Source of the DNA: Singulisphaera sp. GP187
Lineage (GTDB): Bacteria > Planctomycetota > Planctomycetia > Isosphaerales > Isosphaeraceae
Assembly (NCBI RefSeq): GCF_900129635.1
Contig: NZ_FSRB01000001.1
Coordinates: 4,193,501-4,257,500 of the forward strand
Length of the DNA: 64,000 nt
Direction: 5' to 3'
Part shown: positions 42,787 to 51,014 of the stretch, piece by piece
How the letters are laid out: each line of letters begins with the position of its first letter
How positions within the stretch are numbered: position 1 is the stretch's first letter
Made by a program: the position numbers and the translations under genes
Notes under the pieces: generated by a model
Databases searched by the model: none
Seen by the model: only the letters and a program-made list of their open reading frames with translations
What the model was told of the DNA's origin: nothing

Positions 42787-43704
42787 ATGAGTACAATGCC
42801 AAGGCGTTCGCACGGGGTACGAATCGGCATCCAGCCCACGTGCTGGACGAACGACGACTTCCCGGAGATCGGCAATCAATACCCATACCAATTCATCCTC
42901 GACCAGACCGCAGAGGCCGGCTACGAGGGGGGCAGCACGGGCCACAACTATCCGACTCACGTCCCCTCGCTGGTTCACACGCTCCAGTCGCGACGCTTGG
43001 GCATCACCAGCACCTGGGTCGGTACGGAGTTCACCGTACCCGGTCGCTTCGATGCGACCCTGGAATTCGTCAGGGCACAGATCGCCTTCCTCAAGGCCGT
43101 CGGTGCCAACGACATCGTCGTGGCGGAACTCGGCGCCGCCGTCAATCAGGTGCGCGTCAAATCGGTGCTGGAAGACCGTCCGATCTTCAATGAACCGCAG
43201 TGGTATCTGCTGACCATCGGGCTCAACGAGGCCGGCCGGCTGGCGCGAGAGGAGGGCATGCAACTGAGTTTTCATCCCCACGTCGGAACCGGAGTGCAGA
43301 ACCGGCAGGAGATCGACCGGTTGTTTGACGAGACCGACGCGGATCTCGTCGGCTTGTGCCTCGACACGGCGCACGCGAAGTTCGCGCACGTCGACCCGAT
43401 CAGGCTGGCGCTCGACTACGCGGAGCGGATCACTCACGTCCACCTGAAGGACGTACGCCCCCGCGTGCTCGAAAAGGCCGTCCCGGGCCGATACAGCTTC
43501 TACAGGGCGATCAGGGAGGGTATATTTACGGTGCCCGGCGATCCGGAAGGGGGGATTGACTTCAGGCCCATCTTCGACGCGCTGCGCCGGCGGAACTACC
43601 AGGGCTGGATGGTGGTGGAAGCCGAGCAAGACCCCGCAATGGCCGAACCTTTACGATACGCACATATAGCCCGCCGTTACATTCGCGAGAATTTCGGCTA
43701 CTGA
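42787..43704 (+). CDS. IolE-like keto-cyclitol/keto-sugar dehydratase (TIM barrel)
   Basis: 305 aa. It resembles 2-keto-myo-inositol dehydratase IolE throughout: IGIQPTCWTNDDFPEIGN, AEAGYEGGSTGHNYP, LSFHPHVGTGVQNRQEID, VGLCLDTAHAKFAHVDP, ITHVHLKDVRP, GIFTVPGDPEGGIDF and GWMVVEAEQDPAMAEPL. Metal ligands come from the Glu, Asp, His and Glu of these motifs. IolE removes water from a cyclic 2-ketone. No other inositol gene is present, so the substrate could instead be the 2-keto-pyranose made by the upstream oxidase. It is the last gene of the same-strand run, 120 nt after the oxidase. Confidence 0.83.
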   Translation: MSTMPRRSHGVRIGIQPTCWTNDDFPEIGNQYPYQFILDQTAEAGYEGGSTGHNYPTHVPSLVHTLQSRRLGITSTWVGTEFTVPGRFDATLEFVRAQIAFLKAVGANDIVVAELGAAVNQVRVKSVLEDRPIFNEPQWYLLTIGLNEAGRLAREEGMQLSFHPHVGTGVQNRQEIDRLFDETDADLVGLCLDTAHAKFAHVDPIRLALDYAERITHVHLKDVRPRVLEKAVPGRYSFYRAIREGIFTVPGDPEGGIDFRPIFDALRRRNYQGWMVVEAEQDPAMAEPLRYAHIARRYIRENFGY

Positions 43705-44186
43705 GGTCTCTAGCCGCGGGACGGTCGCGAGAGGCGATCTAAGAAGCGGCCGCCGCAACGACCGGGCCGTCCCCGGAGACCCTCTCTGCCACGCGTCCCT
43801 CGAGTCTGTAAGCCTCGGATGCGTCTTTCCACGGGGAGTGCGAGCATCGCCGCCGTTAATGCCGTGTCCTCCGAGATGACGGTCGAGAGCGTGGCCGACG
43901 GGGTTTACTGGCGACTTGAGTTCCGGCGCGGGCACAGAGTCGGTACGGGAACGCAGCACCCTGTGACTGACTGGAAAGGTCTCCGGTTCACGTTCAGACC
44001 GTACACAGGTGGAAGGACAGGCTCTGGAGCCGCTGGGTAGTGCCGAAGGGTGTTACCGGAAAAAGCGGAAACCGGAAACCGGAGCATTGCCTGAATCCCG
44101 GATGGCGATACCATGGATGGGAGATGTGTTGCGGGCTCACAGAAGCGGGATCTGCAGTCTTCAGGTAAAGCCAGGAACCATTCGAA
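43705..44186. other. Intergenic region behind the sugar operon
   Basis: About 480 bp. An imperfect hairpin (GGTCTC...CGGGACGG with CCGTCCCCGGAGACC, 43705-43785) may help to end the operon's transcript, but it has no T-run. An open frame at 43819-44040 lacks support as a gene. Confidence 0.4.
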
Positions 44187-44293
44187 ATGGAAATCTCCTC
44201 GTCAGTACTGCACGCCAGTGCGATCAAGTTTCTCGAGGACGGCGACGAGCAGGAAGCCGCAGACCTGCTGCGGGAATGCCGTGTAAACGCTTA
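44187..44293 (+). pseudogene. sduA: Shedu (SduA) gene, 5' fragment
   Basis: An ATG at 44187 opens a frame (MEISSSVLHASAIKFLEDGD, then EQEAADLLRECRVNA) cut after 35 codons by the first IS element. The only in-frame codon just upstream is a stop (TAA), so this ATG is the likely native start. The codon broken at 44292-44293 is completed by base 45647 beyond the IS to give Tyr, and the frame continues. See 45647-46183 and 47507-48362 for the other pieces. Confidence 0.7.
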
Positions 44294-45643
44294 GGCGTCC
44301 GGCAGGAATTACTTTACCTGTATATCTGCTGTTTTTGGCTTGATGATAATGTCGTACTTGGGCAGTGCCGTTGAGCGTTGCAGGCGAGCCTCGTACGCTT
44401 TCATTTGTTTGGCGGGAACTCGAATACCGTTTGGATAATGGCCATCAAGGCATTTCACTGTCGGGTGCCGCCCTCTCCAGGTCATCCGCCTGGCGCATTG
44501 GAGAACGACCTCCAAGCTGTTCAGCAAGACTCCGTTCCACTTCTTCTCCAGCGCCGACCAACAACGTTCGATCGGATTGTATTTGCTGTGGTAGGGAGGA
44601 TAGTACACCAAACGCACCTCCAACCCTGACCAGTCGGCGAACTGCACCATCCGTTTCAAGAATTGGGTCCGCCGCCCGGAGTTCTTCGGCCCGTTGTCCA
44701 GGTAGATCACCAGGCGTTTGATCGATCGGTGGGCCCGCTTGACCTGACGCCACCACATCTGCAAGGCATCCACCCAGGCATCGCTGGTCTCGTGCCATCC
44801 GAAGATGAGCATCAATGCTCCGGTCGCAACGCTCAGGATGCCGACGGGGACCAATTTCTCCTTCGCCGGGGGGTCATGATCCCAGCCCTTGGCCACCACG
44901 CCCTGCGCGTCGGTCCGGGTTTTTCCCCCCACGGACGTAATCGCCCAGGCTCACCTTCGCTTTGGTATCCATGGAGATCTCCAGCACTTCGGGATCGCCA
45001 CGGACCTCGTCACGCACCTCCTGCACGTGGGCGAAGATCGCGTCGGTCTCCTCGGTCTTCTTTAGTGGCTTGCCCTTCTGGATCCGCTTGAGGCGGTAGT
45101 TCATGCGATTGAGGATGTCACGCATCGTGCGCTCGCTGGGCAACTCCGCCTTGGGGTAACCCTGATCGATCAAAGCCTGGCGCACCTCGGCGGCCGACAA
45201 ATTCGTGTACCGACGTGACGACTGGAGTCCTGGGTCGGCGTAGGTGTGGGGTTCCACGACGGCGCGGATCAGGGCCGCCAGGCGCGGATCCTTCTCCTCG
45301 CTTCGCCTTCGACCGCGTGCGGCGAAGTTCTCCAGGCAGCGAACGCCCTGCTGGGACTCGTGCAGTCCCTTCTCGATCGTATCGCGTCCCCAGCCGAAAC
45401 GTCGTTCGGCCAGTCGGGCACTGCCATGGCAAAGTTTGGTAGTCACCTCGGCCTGGAAGAGCCGGCGCTGATGTCCGGTGAGTCGTCGGGCCCCCGAGCG
45501 AAGCAGTGCATCAATGTGGTCGGCGGAGCCTTCCATGTTGAAGAACCTCCGTGCTGGAGAGTTGACAGTCCTGGATGTGTTCCCCTACCGTGCTTTTGCA
45601 AGCATAACTCCGAACACGGGTAGATTTCCAGATACCGGTCGCC
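44294..45643 (-). mobile_element. ISAzo13-like insertion sequence 1 (1350 bp)
   Basis: The ends are GGCGTCCGGCAGG on the left and, inverted, GGCGACCGGTATC on the right; only the outer ten or so bases match well. The direct repeats TTA (44291-44293, 45644-45646) flank it as a 3-bp target duplication. It carries one transposase gene, broken by a frameshift. It interrupts the shedu gene. Confidence 0.78.
44309..45536 (-). pseudogene. ISAzo13 family transposase, frameshifted
   Basis: Two overlapping minus-strand frames together make one transposase: 45536-44874 (220 aa: helix-turn-helix part, AEVTTKLCHGSARLAERRFG, and first catalytic Asp in ISMDTKAK) and 44932-44309 (207 aa: IYLDNGPKNSG with the second Asp, and YHSKYNPIERCWSALEKKW with the Glu). 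The frame changes in a G6A5 run near 44930, where GDYVRGGK should continue TRTDAQG. An extra G explains it; recoding is the alternative. The family is the Rhodopirellula-type DDE transposase (ISAzo13). Confidence 0.8.
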
Positions 45644-45646
45644 TTA

Positions 45647-46183
45647 CCCCTCAGGTGATACCTGGTTCGTTGGCGATGAGGTCCATGAAGCCCTTCATAT
45701 AGAAGTGGTGGGCGCCCGCACGGCTTATGAAATTCTAACAGACGGGCGAAACAAGATAACATCTTCGATAAGAAAAGCGATTGAAGCCACAATCCCTCCA
45801 CTCACATATATCAAGCATTTTACCGAACATAGCATGCAGGTCGACGAGGCCGAGGCACTCTCGATCATCTACAGGACTAAAAGTACGTCGAACGCGAGCG
45901 GAACCGTCGATGACATATGGATCGATCCTCCGCCGAACCGCGATCTTGTACGTACACGCCGGATTATTCGATCTGAGCTTGTAGACAACATTCACAGCAC
46001 GCGAGCGCGAGTAAAGCTTTGTATTGCCCACCAGCGGCGTCATAGCGCCAAGGACCCTTGGGAAGACGTCGATGCTTTCAATCTCGCGACCCTTAAAGCG
46101 GGTCAGGAGATGAAGCTTGCGCTGAATGCTGACGAAACTCTTTTTCTTTTTGACACTCTGGCACACCTGCACGAGATAACTAA
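45647..46183 (+). pseudogene. sduA: Shedu (SduA) gene, middle fragment
   Basis: The piece between the two IS elements. It codes PSGDTWFVGDEVHEALHIEV, VGARTAYEILTDG, PPLTYIKHFTEH, then VRTRRIIRSELVDNIHS, DPWEDVDAFNLATLKAGQEM and LFLFDTLAHLHEITK. The part after about residue 110 of the rebuilt protein resembles N-terminal regions of Shedu proteins. The first part (about residues 1-110) looks like a separate domain. A GTG at 45705 could start a 161-aa product ending at the TAG (46188-46190) inside the second IS, but this is surely non-functional as Shedu. Confidence 0.72.
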
Positions 46184-46211
46184 GGAATAGGCCGGGAATA
46201 ACTTCCCGTTT

Positions 46212-47177
46212 TCATGCTGGTTTGGGGAGAGCCCGGTAGTTCCATTTGGGCAGGAATTTGTCGAAGACAATTTTCATGCCCTTCTTGAATCCCTCGGCGC
46301 ACTTCATGCCGGTCTGATACACCTTCTCAAGGATTCGCACTGCCACCTTCAAGCCCGTGGCAGTCTCGGTCTTGGAGATGTAGTACTGGACCGTCCCCAA
46401 CGTTCGAAAGATCACCCCGCGGCAGGCCCGCGTCACGTGCGGGAAGAGGCGGTGCTCGATCGGGTTGTACTTCGAGCAGTACGGCGGGTAATGGGCGATT
46501 CGGATCTCGATGCCCAGCCGATTCGCCAACTTCTGAAGTTGCTCCTTGAATACATATCTCGACGCACTATTGCTACCTCCGCCGTCGCACAGCACCAGAA
46601 GTTTCTTTGCCCCGGGATAGGCCGACCGACCGTCAGATTCCCACCAAGCCGCGATGCTGTCACAGGCCAGTTCGCTGGTGTCGTGGCTGGTGTTGAGGTG
46701 GACGAATCCAAGGTTCCGCCCCACGTCGTAGATCCCGTGCGGGATCACAGTACCCGAGCCCATGCTCCCGAAGTCATGGTCGTTGACCACGATCGTTTCT
46801 TGAGTATCGATCACCCCGTCGCGTTGGAAATCGCCCAGCAATTCCTTCTTCTTCGTGTCGATGCTGATTACCGGCAAGCCGGCCTTCAAGTACCTCTTCT
46901 TGAGACGGGAGATATTCTCGAACTGGGCATTGCGATCCGGGTGGCGCGGCCCCATCGTCTTCTTCTTCACCGCCTTCCGCCTGCGGTAACCATGCTTCCG
47001 GAGCAACTTCGAGACGATGTCGCGACTGACGCGTGTCCCCAATTCCTCCATCCGCTTGGCGATCTGGCGCCGCGACAAGTTGGTCCATTTCACTTCGAGT
47101 CGCATCGGGTCGCCCGCGGTGTGATCCTCAAGGACCTTGTGAAACTTCACTTCGACGGCCAGGTCGACCTCGATCAA
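46212..47177 (-). CDS. ISAzo13 family transposase, DDE part (IS 2)
   Basis: 321 aa from a TTG at 47177 that overlaps the upstream frame's stop (TTGA). It has the N-terminal WTNLSRRQIAKRMEEL helix-turn-helix region, LLRKHGYRRRKAVKKKTMG, and the DDE residues in VISIDTKKKELLGDF, LLVLCDGGGSN and PPYCSKYNPIEHRLFPHV. Joined to the 100-aa upstream frame it makes a normal-length transposase of about 420 aa. It is probably made by frameshifting or is inactive. Confidence 0.82.
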   Translation of the reverse strand: MIEVDLAVEVKFHKVLEDHTAGDPMRLEVKWTNLSRRQIAKRMEELGTRVSRDIVSKLLRKHGYRRRKAVKKKTMGPRHPDRNAQFENISRLKKRYLKAGLPVISIDTKKKELLGDFQRDGVIDTQETIVVNDHDFGSMGSGTVIPHGIYDVGRNLGFVHLNTSHDTSELACDSIAAWWESDGRSAYPGAKKLLVLCDGGGSNSASRYVFKEQLQKLANRLGIEIRIAHYPPYCSKYNPIEHRLFPHVTRACRGVIFRTLGTVQYYISKTETATGLKVAVRILEKVYQTGMKCAEGFKKGMKIVFDKFLPKWNYRALPKPA

Positions 47178-47476
47178 CCGTTTCCGGCCGCCCCTTTTTT
47201 GCGAGTGCGGCCCGTGTCCAGGTCGTCCTCGCCTTCCAACTCCCCGAGGCCCAACCGGATCGTCTTCGGATCACACTCCAGGACACCCGCGATGTACTCG
47301 ACCCCGCCGTGCCCCAACTTCGCGGCCTCGATCGCCGCATACCGCCGCCGGTCGTTCTCTTTCAACGAGCCGAAGAGCCGTTTCATCATCCGTTGGACTG
47401 TCGGTGTGTAGGCTTCCATGTGACCCTCCCGTATACTCCCTCCAAACATCTGGTCTGACATCCTAACCGATGCCAA
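47174..47476 (-). CDS. ISAzo13 family transposase, N-terminal part (IS 2)
   Basis: 100 aa. It reads TPTVQRMMKRLFGSLKENDR, RRYAAIEAAKLGHGGVEYIA, GVLECDPKTIRLGLGEL and ends KKGAAGNG. The family's usual motif at this point (GRKR) continues in the other frame, after an A6G4 run near 47200. A -1 shift there joins it to the 321-aa frame. It is part of the same gene, not a separate protein family. Confidence 0.75.
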   Translation of the reverse strand: MASVRMSDQMFGGSIREGHMEAYTPTVQRMMKRLFGSLKENDRRRYAAIEAAKLGHGGVEYIAGVLECDPKTIRLGLGELEGEDDLDTGRTRKKGAAGNG

Positions 47477-47506
47477 CCACGGAAGTTATTCCCTGCCTAT
47501 TCCTAA

Positions 47507-48362
47507 AAAGGGGATTCCGGACGGTGAGCGCGAGTTCACCCTCGTCGACTCCACCGCAGCAGCCGTCGTGAAAGGCCGCGCGGCCGAACTAATCCAGGCA
47601 ATGACCGATCAGGCGTCCGAAGAATTCTGGGATGCCATCGAGCAAATCCAGCCCAATCTCTTTCGTGCCGTCGCGCTCACGAAGCTTCACGAGATCCGCG
47701 AAAATGCGGTCAAGACCTTCGAAAATCAGCTAATTTCCGGAGATTGGAATGAAGGGGATTGGCAGACATTCTTCGAAGACAATACCTGGATTTTCGGCTA
47801 CGGGCTCCGGTATCAATTCCTTTCGACGGTTGTAGCCCAGCCGAACTACGGCGGCACAACGGTCACTGGTCAGGGAGGGCAACGCGGCGATTTTCTGACG
47901 GCATCGGAGGCAGATCTACGCTTCACCGTTGTAGTGGAGATCAAGAAGCCTGGTAGCCGTCTGCTTGAAACACAGCTATATCGGAATAAGGTCCACGTGC
48001 TGAGCAGAGACTTGATCGGCGGCGTTACACAGGTGCAATCCAATTGCAGAACTTGGGAGATGCAGGGGTCACAATTGCCCGAGAATCGTGAGCAGCTCGA
48101 ATCGGGAGAAGCCCCTAGCTACACAATCCAGCCAAAAGGAATTCTCATTATTGGGAATCTGCAAGAGTTGGACAATTACGCGAAACGAACCACGTTCGAG
48201 CTTTTCAGGAGGAATGTTCAGAATCCTGACGTCATCACCTTCGACGAACTTCTCGCCCGGTCAAAACACCTCCTGCTCAACGAAGAACGCAGCCTGAGAC
48301 CTGTTTCCGATCCCATCGGAACTAGCGAAGTTGACTTCGACGACGAGGAGCTGGATTTCTGA
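47507..48362 (+). pseudogene. sduA: Shedu (SduA, DUF4263) gene, 3' fragment with nuclease domain
   Basis: This piece carries the DUF4263 PD-(D/E)xK-like nuclease: DWQTFFEDNTWIFGYGLRYQ, RGDFLTASEADLRFTVVVEI, KKPGSRLLETQLYRNK, IGGVTQVQSNCRTW and PKGILIIGNLQELDN. In the rebuilt 499-aa protein the catalytic pair is Asp343 and Glu359-x-Lys361, with the Gln motif behind. Shedu is a single-protein anti-phage nuclease. A GTG at 47568 could give a 264-aa product with an intact nuclease domain but no N-terminal regulatory half. In frame with the middle piece once the IS is removed. Confidence 0.85.
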
Positions 48363-48470
48363 CCTATTGCCGCCGGCGTGCAACGAGTACTCGTTAGCGT
48401 GATTTTCTGGCACGACAGCCAGGCAAAGAGTTCCTCAGGGAGTGGTGGCGGCATCGTCATGAAAAAGACA

Positions 48471-48830
48471 CTACCATGTCTTGGACGATCGCGCAAGGCC
48501 GTGAACGGTTGCCTTAGTTCTGCAGGCACCACGTCCAAAGCGACTGGCCGCCGCTGTGGCTGCCGGTTTTTTCACCCCAGAACCCAAGCATGTCCTCGAC
48601 CAGAAACCGATCCGGTTACGAAGTTGGATCGGAGCCTTCGGGTTTCCCCCGACGTACAGGATGCATCCCTCGGCAGTCGGCTCGTTGGCCCACGGGTAGA
48701 GACTGACGATGTACACCCCGGCAGCCTCTGGCGGACGCTCGTGCGTCGGGTCGATGGCGCGCTCCAGGTAGTCGCGAAGCCGGAAAGGACCGACCCAGCG
48801 ACCGCCAGTTCCGCTATCGAATTCCGCCAT
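48471..48830 (-). pseudogene. GIY-YIG-like protein, frameshifted remnant
   Basis: From an ATG at 48830: GPFRLRDYLERAIDPTHERP, PEAAGVYIVSLYPWANEPT, AEGCILYVGGN and LRNRIGF, the usual start of a GIY-YIG-type domain in small planctomycete proteins. Near 48610 the family pattern jumps to another frame (LVEDMLGFWGEKTGSHSGGQ, SLWTWCLQN) and then meets a TAA. The frame that stays open to 48471 is not family-like after residue 75. So it is a decayed gene. Confidence 0.6.
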
Positions 48831-49138
48831 TGATGCCCCTCGAACGACAGAGGTGAGCGGGCCCCACGCACTCGATCAACGTTCTACTCTAGCAAAAGTC
48901 GCCGAGACGGTGTGAGTGGCTAAGAGTCCGTCTCGGAAGGTCAGTCTGAACCGGGAAATCAGGGATGTTTGGGTGCCACGCGGTTCCGTACTCGGAACGC
49001 GTGCCCCCCCAGGCCAAGGCATTCCCGCATGGGTTCCGAGTATGGAACCGCACGGCCCCCGGAGAAGATCCAAAAGCTTCGGTGGGATTCGCCTCCTGGG
49101 ACAGACTCTAAGAGCAAGATCGCCCGCCTCCCGTTCGG
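48831..49138. other. Intergenic region with palindromes
   Basis: It contains a palindrome at 48975-49062 (CCACGCGGTTCCGTACTCGG with CCGAGTATGGAACCGCACGG) inside a wider imperfect pair (CTAAGAGTCCGTCTCGG near 48915, its counterpart CTGGGACAGACTCTAAG near 49096-49112). The outer pair looks like the ends of a small non-autonomous element. No gene is seen. Confidence 0.5.
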
Positions 49139-49370
49139 TTAGACCGCGTGGATCTGCAAAATCAGCCTGGCCCCCTCGCAGAGCTGGTGAAGCGTCGAGG
49201 CAATGTCTCCGGCTTCGAGACGGTGCTTGATGTCGGTCACGTTGCCGTGCTTATCAGTGATCCACTGGTTCGCTTCGCATCTGAGTTTCCCGTTCTGTCC
49301 ATCGTTGAGTGCGGGATTGAAGACGATCCCGTGAAGCCTAAGTATGCCTGCCGGCTCTTGCGGTGATTCA
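49139..49370 (-). pseudogene. Unrecognised gene fragment
   Basis: A minus-strand frame of about 75 codons after a TGA, without a usable start codon: SPQEPAGILRLHGIVFNPAL, GKLRCEANQWITDKHGNV, TDIKHRLEAGDIASTLHQ, LCEGARLILQIHAV and stop. The composition is protein-like and unlike chance frames nearby. I cannot assign a family. It is probably the 3' end of a lost gene in this decaying island. Confidence 0.3.
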
Positions 49371-49494
49371 TCTCAATTCGCTCGCGAGAAGACGACGAAA
49401 CGGGCCGCACGTTGATGAGGCATGCACTCGGCCGAGACATCATCGCACCCGACTGTGGTCGAAGCCAGTCCGCGGCGAGAATCAATGGCTGCCG

Positions 49495-50208
49495 TTAAGC
49501 TTCCCACCGCAACGCCTTCACCCCGGGGAGCCGGGCCATCTGGTCGACAAATGCGGGGGTTCGCAGGTCACCGGGCCGGCCCCGCTCCCGCCATCGCCAC
49601 CGAATTTCGTAGCGGAAAGTGCGGAGAAACCCTTCGGCTCGCCGCTTGGTCGTCAATCGCTCGGAAATGATCTCGAACCCCGCCCGTAGGAGCATCGCGC
49701 GGAGGTCATCGTCGGAAGGGCCGCCGTTCTCAACGACGACACCGAGACTGGCGTTGCGGACTTGCGGCAGGTGCAACTCGAGCCACTTGAAACTCCAGAG
49801 AATCAAGATCGCAAGCACCAGCGCCGCGATCCCAAGGCCGAGTTGGCCACCGCCGAGACAAAGACCAATGATGGTGACCAGCCAGAGCGTCGCGGCGGTG
49901 GTAACCCCGTGGACGATGTCGCCCCGGCGGAGGATCGCACCGCCGCCGATGAATCCCATCCCCGTGAGGATGCCAAGGGGGAGCCGCATCAAGTCGAGAG
50001 CGGCGAAGGAGTCGGGCCGCTTGCCCCCCATCGGCAGGAGAAGGTTCATCTGGATCATGGCCACCGAGGCGGCCAGGCAGACGAGCAGCGTGGTCCGAAG
50101 CCCGGCGGCATGGCCCCCCTCACTCCGGTTGATGCCGACCAGGGCCCCCGCGATGACGGTCAGAACGAGGCGGAGGGCGATCTCTTCCCATCCCAGGGTC
50201 AGCGGCAT
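49495..50208 (-). CDS. mgtC: MgtC/SapB family membrane protein
   Basis: 237 aa, ATG at 50208 with GGGAGAG upstream. The N-terminal 145 residues are the MgtC domain with four to five membrane spans: RLVLTVIAGALVGINRSEGG, HAAGLRTTLLVCLAAS, RLPLGILTGMGFIGGGAILR and GVTTAATLWLVTIIGLCLG. The C-terminal part is a small cytosolic ACT-like domain. MgtC proteins help cells grow at low Mg2+ and, in some pathogens, inhibit F-ATP synthase. It is a single gene here. Confidence 0.88.
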   Translation of the reverse strand: MPLTLGWEEIALRLVLTVIAGALVGINRSEGGHAAGLRTTLLVCLAASVAMIQMNLLLPMGGKRPDSFAALDLMRLPLGILTGMGFIGGGAILRRGDIVHGVTTAATLWLVTIIGLCLGGGQLGLGIAALVLAILILWSFKWLELHLPQVRNASLGVVVENGGPSDDDLRAMLLRAGFEIISERLTTKRRAEGFLRTFRYEIRWRWRERGRPGDLRTPAFVDQMARLPGVKALRWEA

Positions 50209-50287
50209 GGAATTCTCTCCCGTCTAGCGAGGTCGACTGGAATCAGTGGTCCGGACTGGCCCATTGTGCGAGAGAACCCCATTCAAA

Positions 50288-51010
50288 TCAAAGCGGCTCG
50301 GCGGCCAGCCGGCGCACGGCGGCCTCGGCTTCTGAGACGACTTGCTGCCACCCCTCGCGGGCGTTCGGGACGGCGTCGAAGTGGAGTGGGGGGCCGATTT
50401 TGAGTTGGATCTTACGCGGACGAGGGAGGCGGGCGCCGGGCGGAAACGCCTCGAAGGTCTTGGTGAGGTGGCAAGGGACGATCGGGACGGCCGTGCCCGC
50501 GATGAGCATGCCCAGGCCCGCCTTGAACGCCTGCATCTGGCCGTCTCGGCTTCGGGTCCCTTCCGGGAAGAGGATGAACCCGCACGGTTCGCCGATCAGG
50601 CGGGCTCGGAGCTCAGCCAGGGCGTGTGGCCCACACCGTTTGCGCCACATCGGTAAGGCGTTGAGGATCAGGGCGGACGCGATCGAGGTGACCGGGGTCT
50701 CGAAGAAGACGTCTCCCGCGGCGACCGGGAAGACGCGGCCGCAAAGTCGGCGCGGCAGGGCCGAGGCCAGGGCTAACGCATCGAGATGGCTCGAATGGTT
50801 GGCGATCAGGATGAACGGCGGCTCCTTGGGCAGGTGCTCCGCGCCTTCGACGTGCATCCGGTGGTAGAGGCGAAAGTAGACGCGTGACAGGCGGTGGCAG
50901 ACGTGGTGCCAAAAGTCCGAAGCCAGACCCGACTCGCGTTGCAAGCTCCGCGCCAGTTCGACGGGGGGGAGTTCCAGCCCCGCCGCCGGCTTGTAGTTCC
51001 ACGGGTCCAA
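50288..51010 (-). CDS. plsC: 1-acyl-sn-glycerol-3-phosphate acyltransferase (PlsC family)
   Basis: 240 aa from a TTG at 51010, preceded by GGAGGG; it begins 4 nt after the CdsA stop. The PlsC motifs are clear: NHSSHLDALALASAL (HX4D), FPEGTRSRDGQM, and VPIVPCHLTKTFEAFP. It transfers an acyl chain to lysophosphatidate or a related lipid at the inner membrane. Tight coupling to cdsA-like and CDP-alcohol phosphotransferase genes suggests a dedicated lipid route. Confidence 0.87.
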   Translation of the reverse strand: MDPWNYKPAAGLELPPVELARSLQRESGLASDFWHHVCHRLSRVYFRLYHRMHVEGAEHLPKEPPFILIANHSSHLDALALASALPRRLCGRVFPVAAGDVFFETPVTSIASALILNALPMWRKRCGPHALAELRARLIGEPCGFILFPEGTRSRDGQMQAFKAGLGMLIAGTAVPIVPCHLTKTFEAFPPGARLPRPRKIQLKIGPPLHFDAVPNAREGWQQVVSEAEAAVRRLAAEPL

Positions 51011-51014
51011 AGGC

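Larger units (their letters stand above)
46184..47503 (-). mobile_element. ISAzo13-like insertion sequence 2 (1320 bp)
   Basis: Terminal inverted repeats of about 23 bp, GGAATAGGC(C/A)GGGAATAACTTCC, differ at one position. The flanking direct repeats TAA (46181-46183, 47504-47506) are the 3-bp target duplication. It carries two overlapping minus-strand frames for an ISAzo13-type transposase. The sharp ends suggest a recent insertion. Confidence 0.88.

Noticed and set aside
42787..43704. A myo-inositol catabolic operon built around the IolE-like gene
   Set aside because: No iolA, iolB, iolC, iolD or inositol dehydrogenase is nearby; the neighbours are sugar oxidases, so a strict inositol role is not supported, though it is not excluded.
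45705..46190. An independent 161-aa gene
   Set aside because: Its end lies inside the second IS element and both ends rejoin other coding pieces in frame, so it is the middle of the broken Shedu gene.
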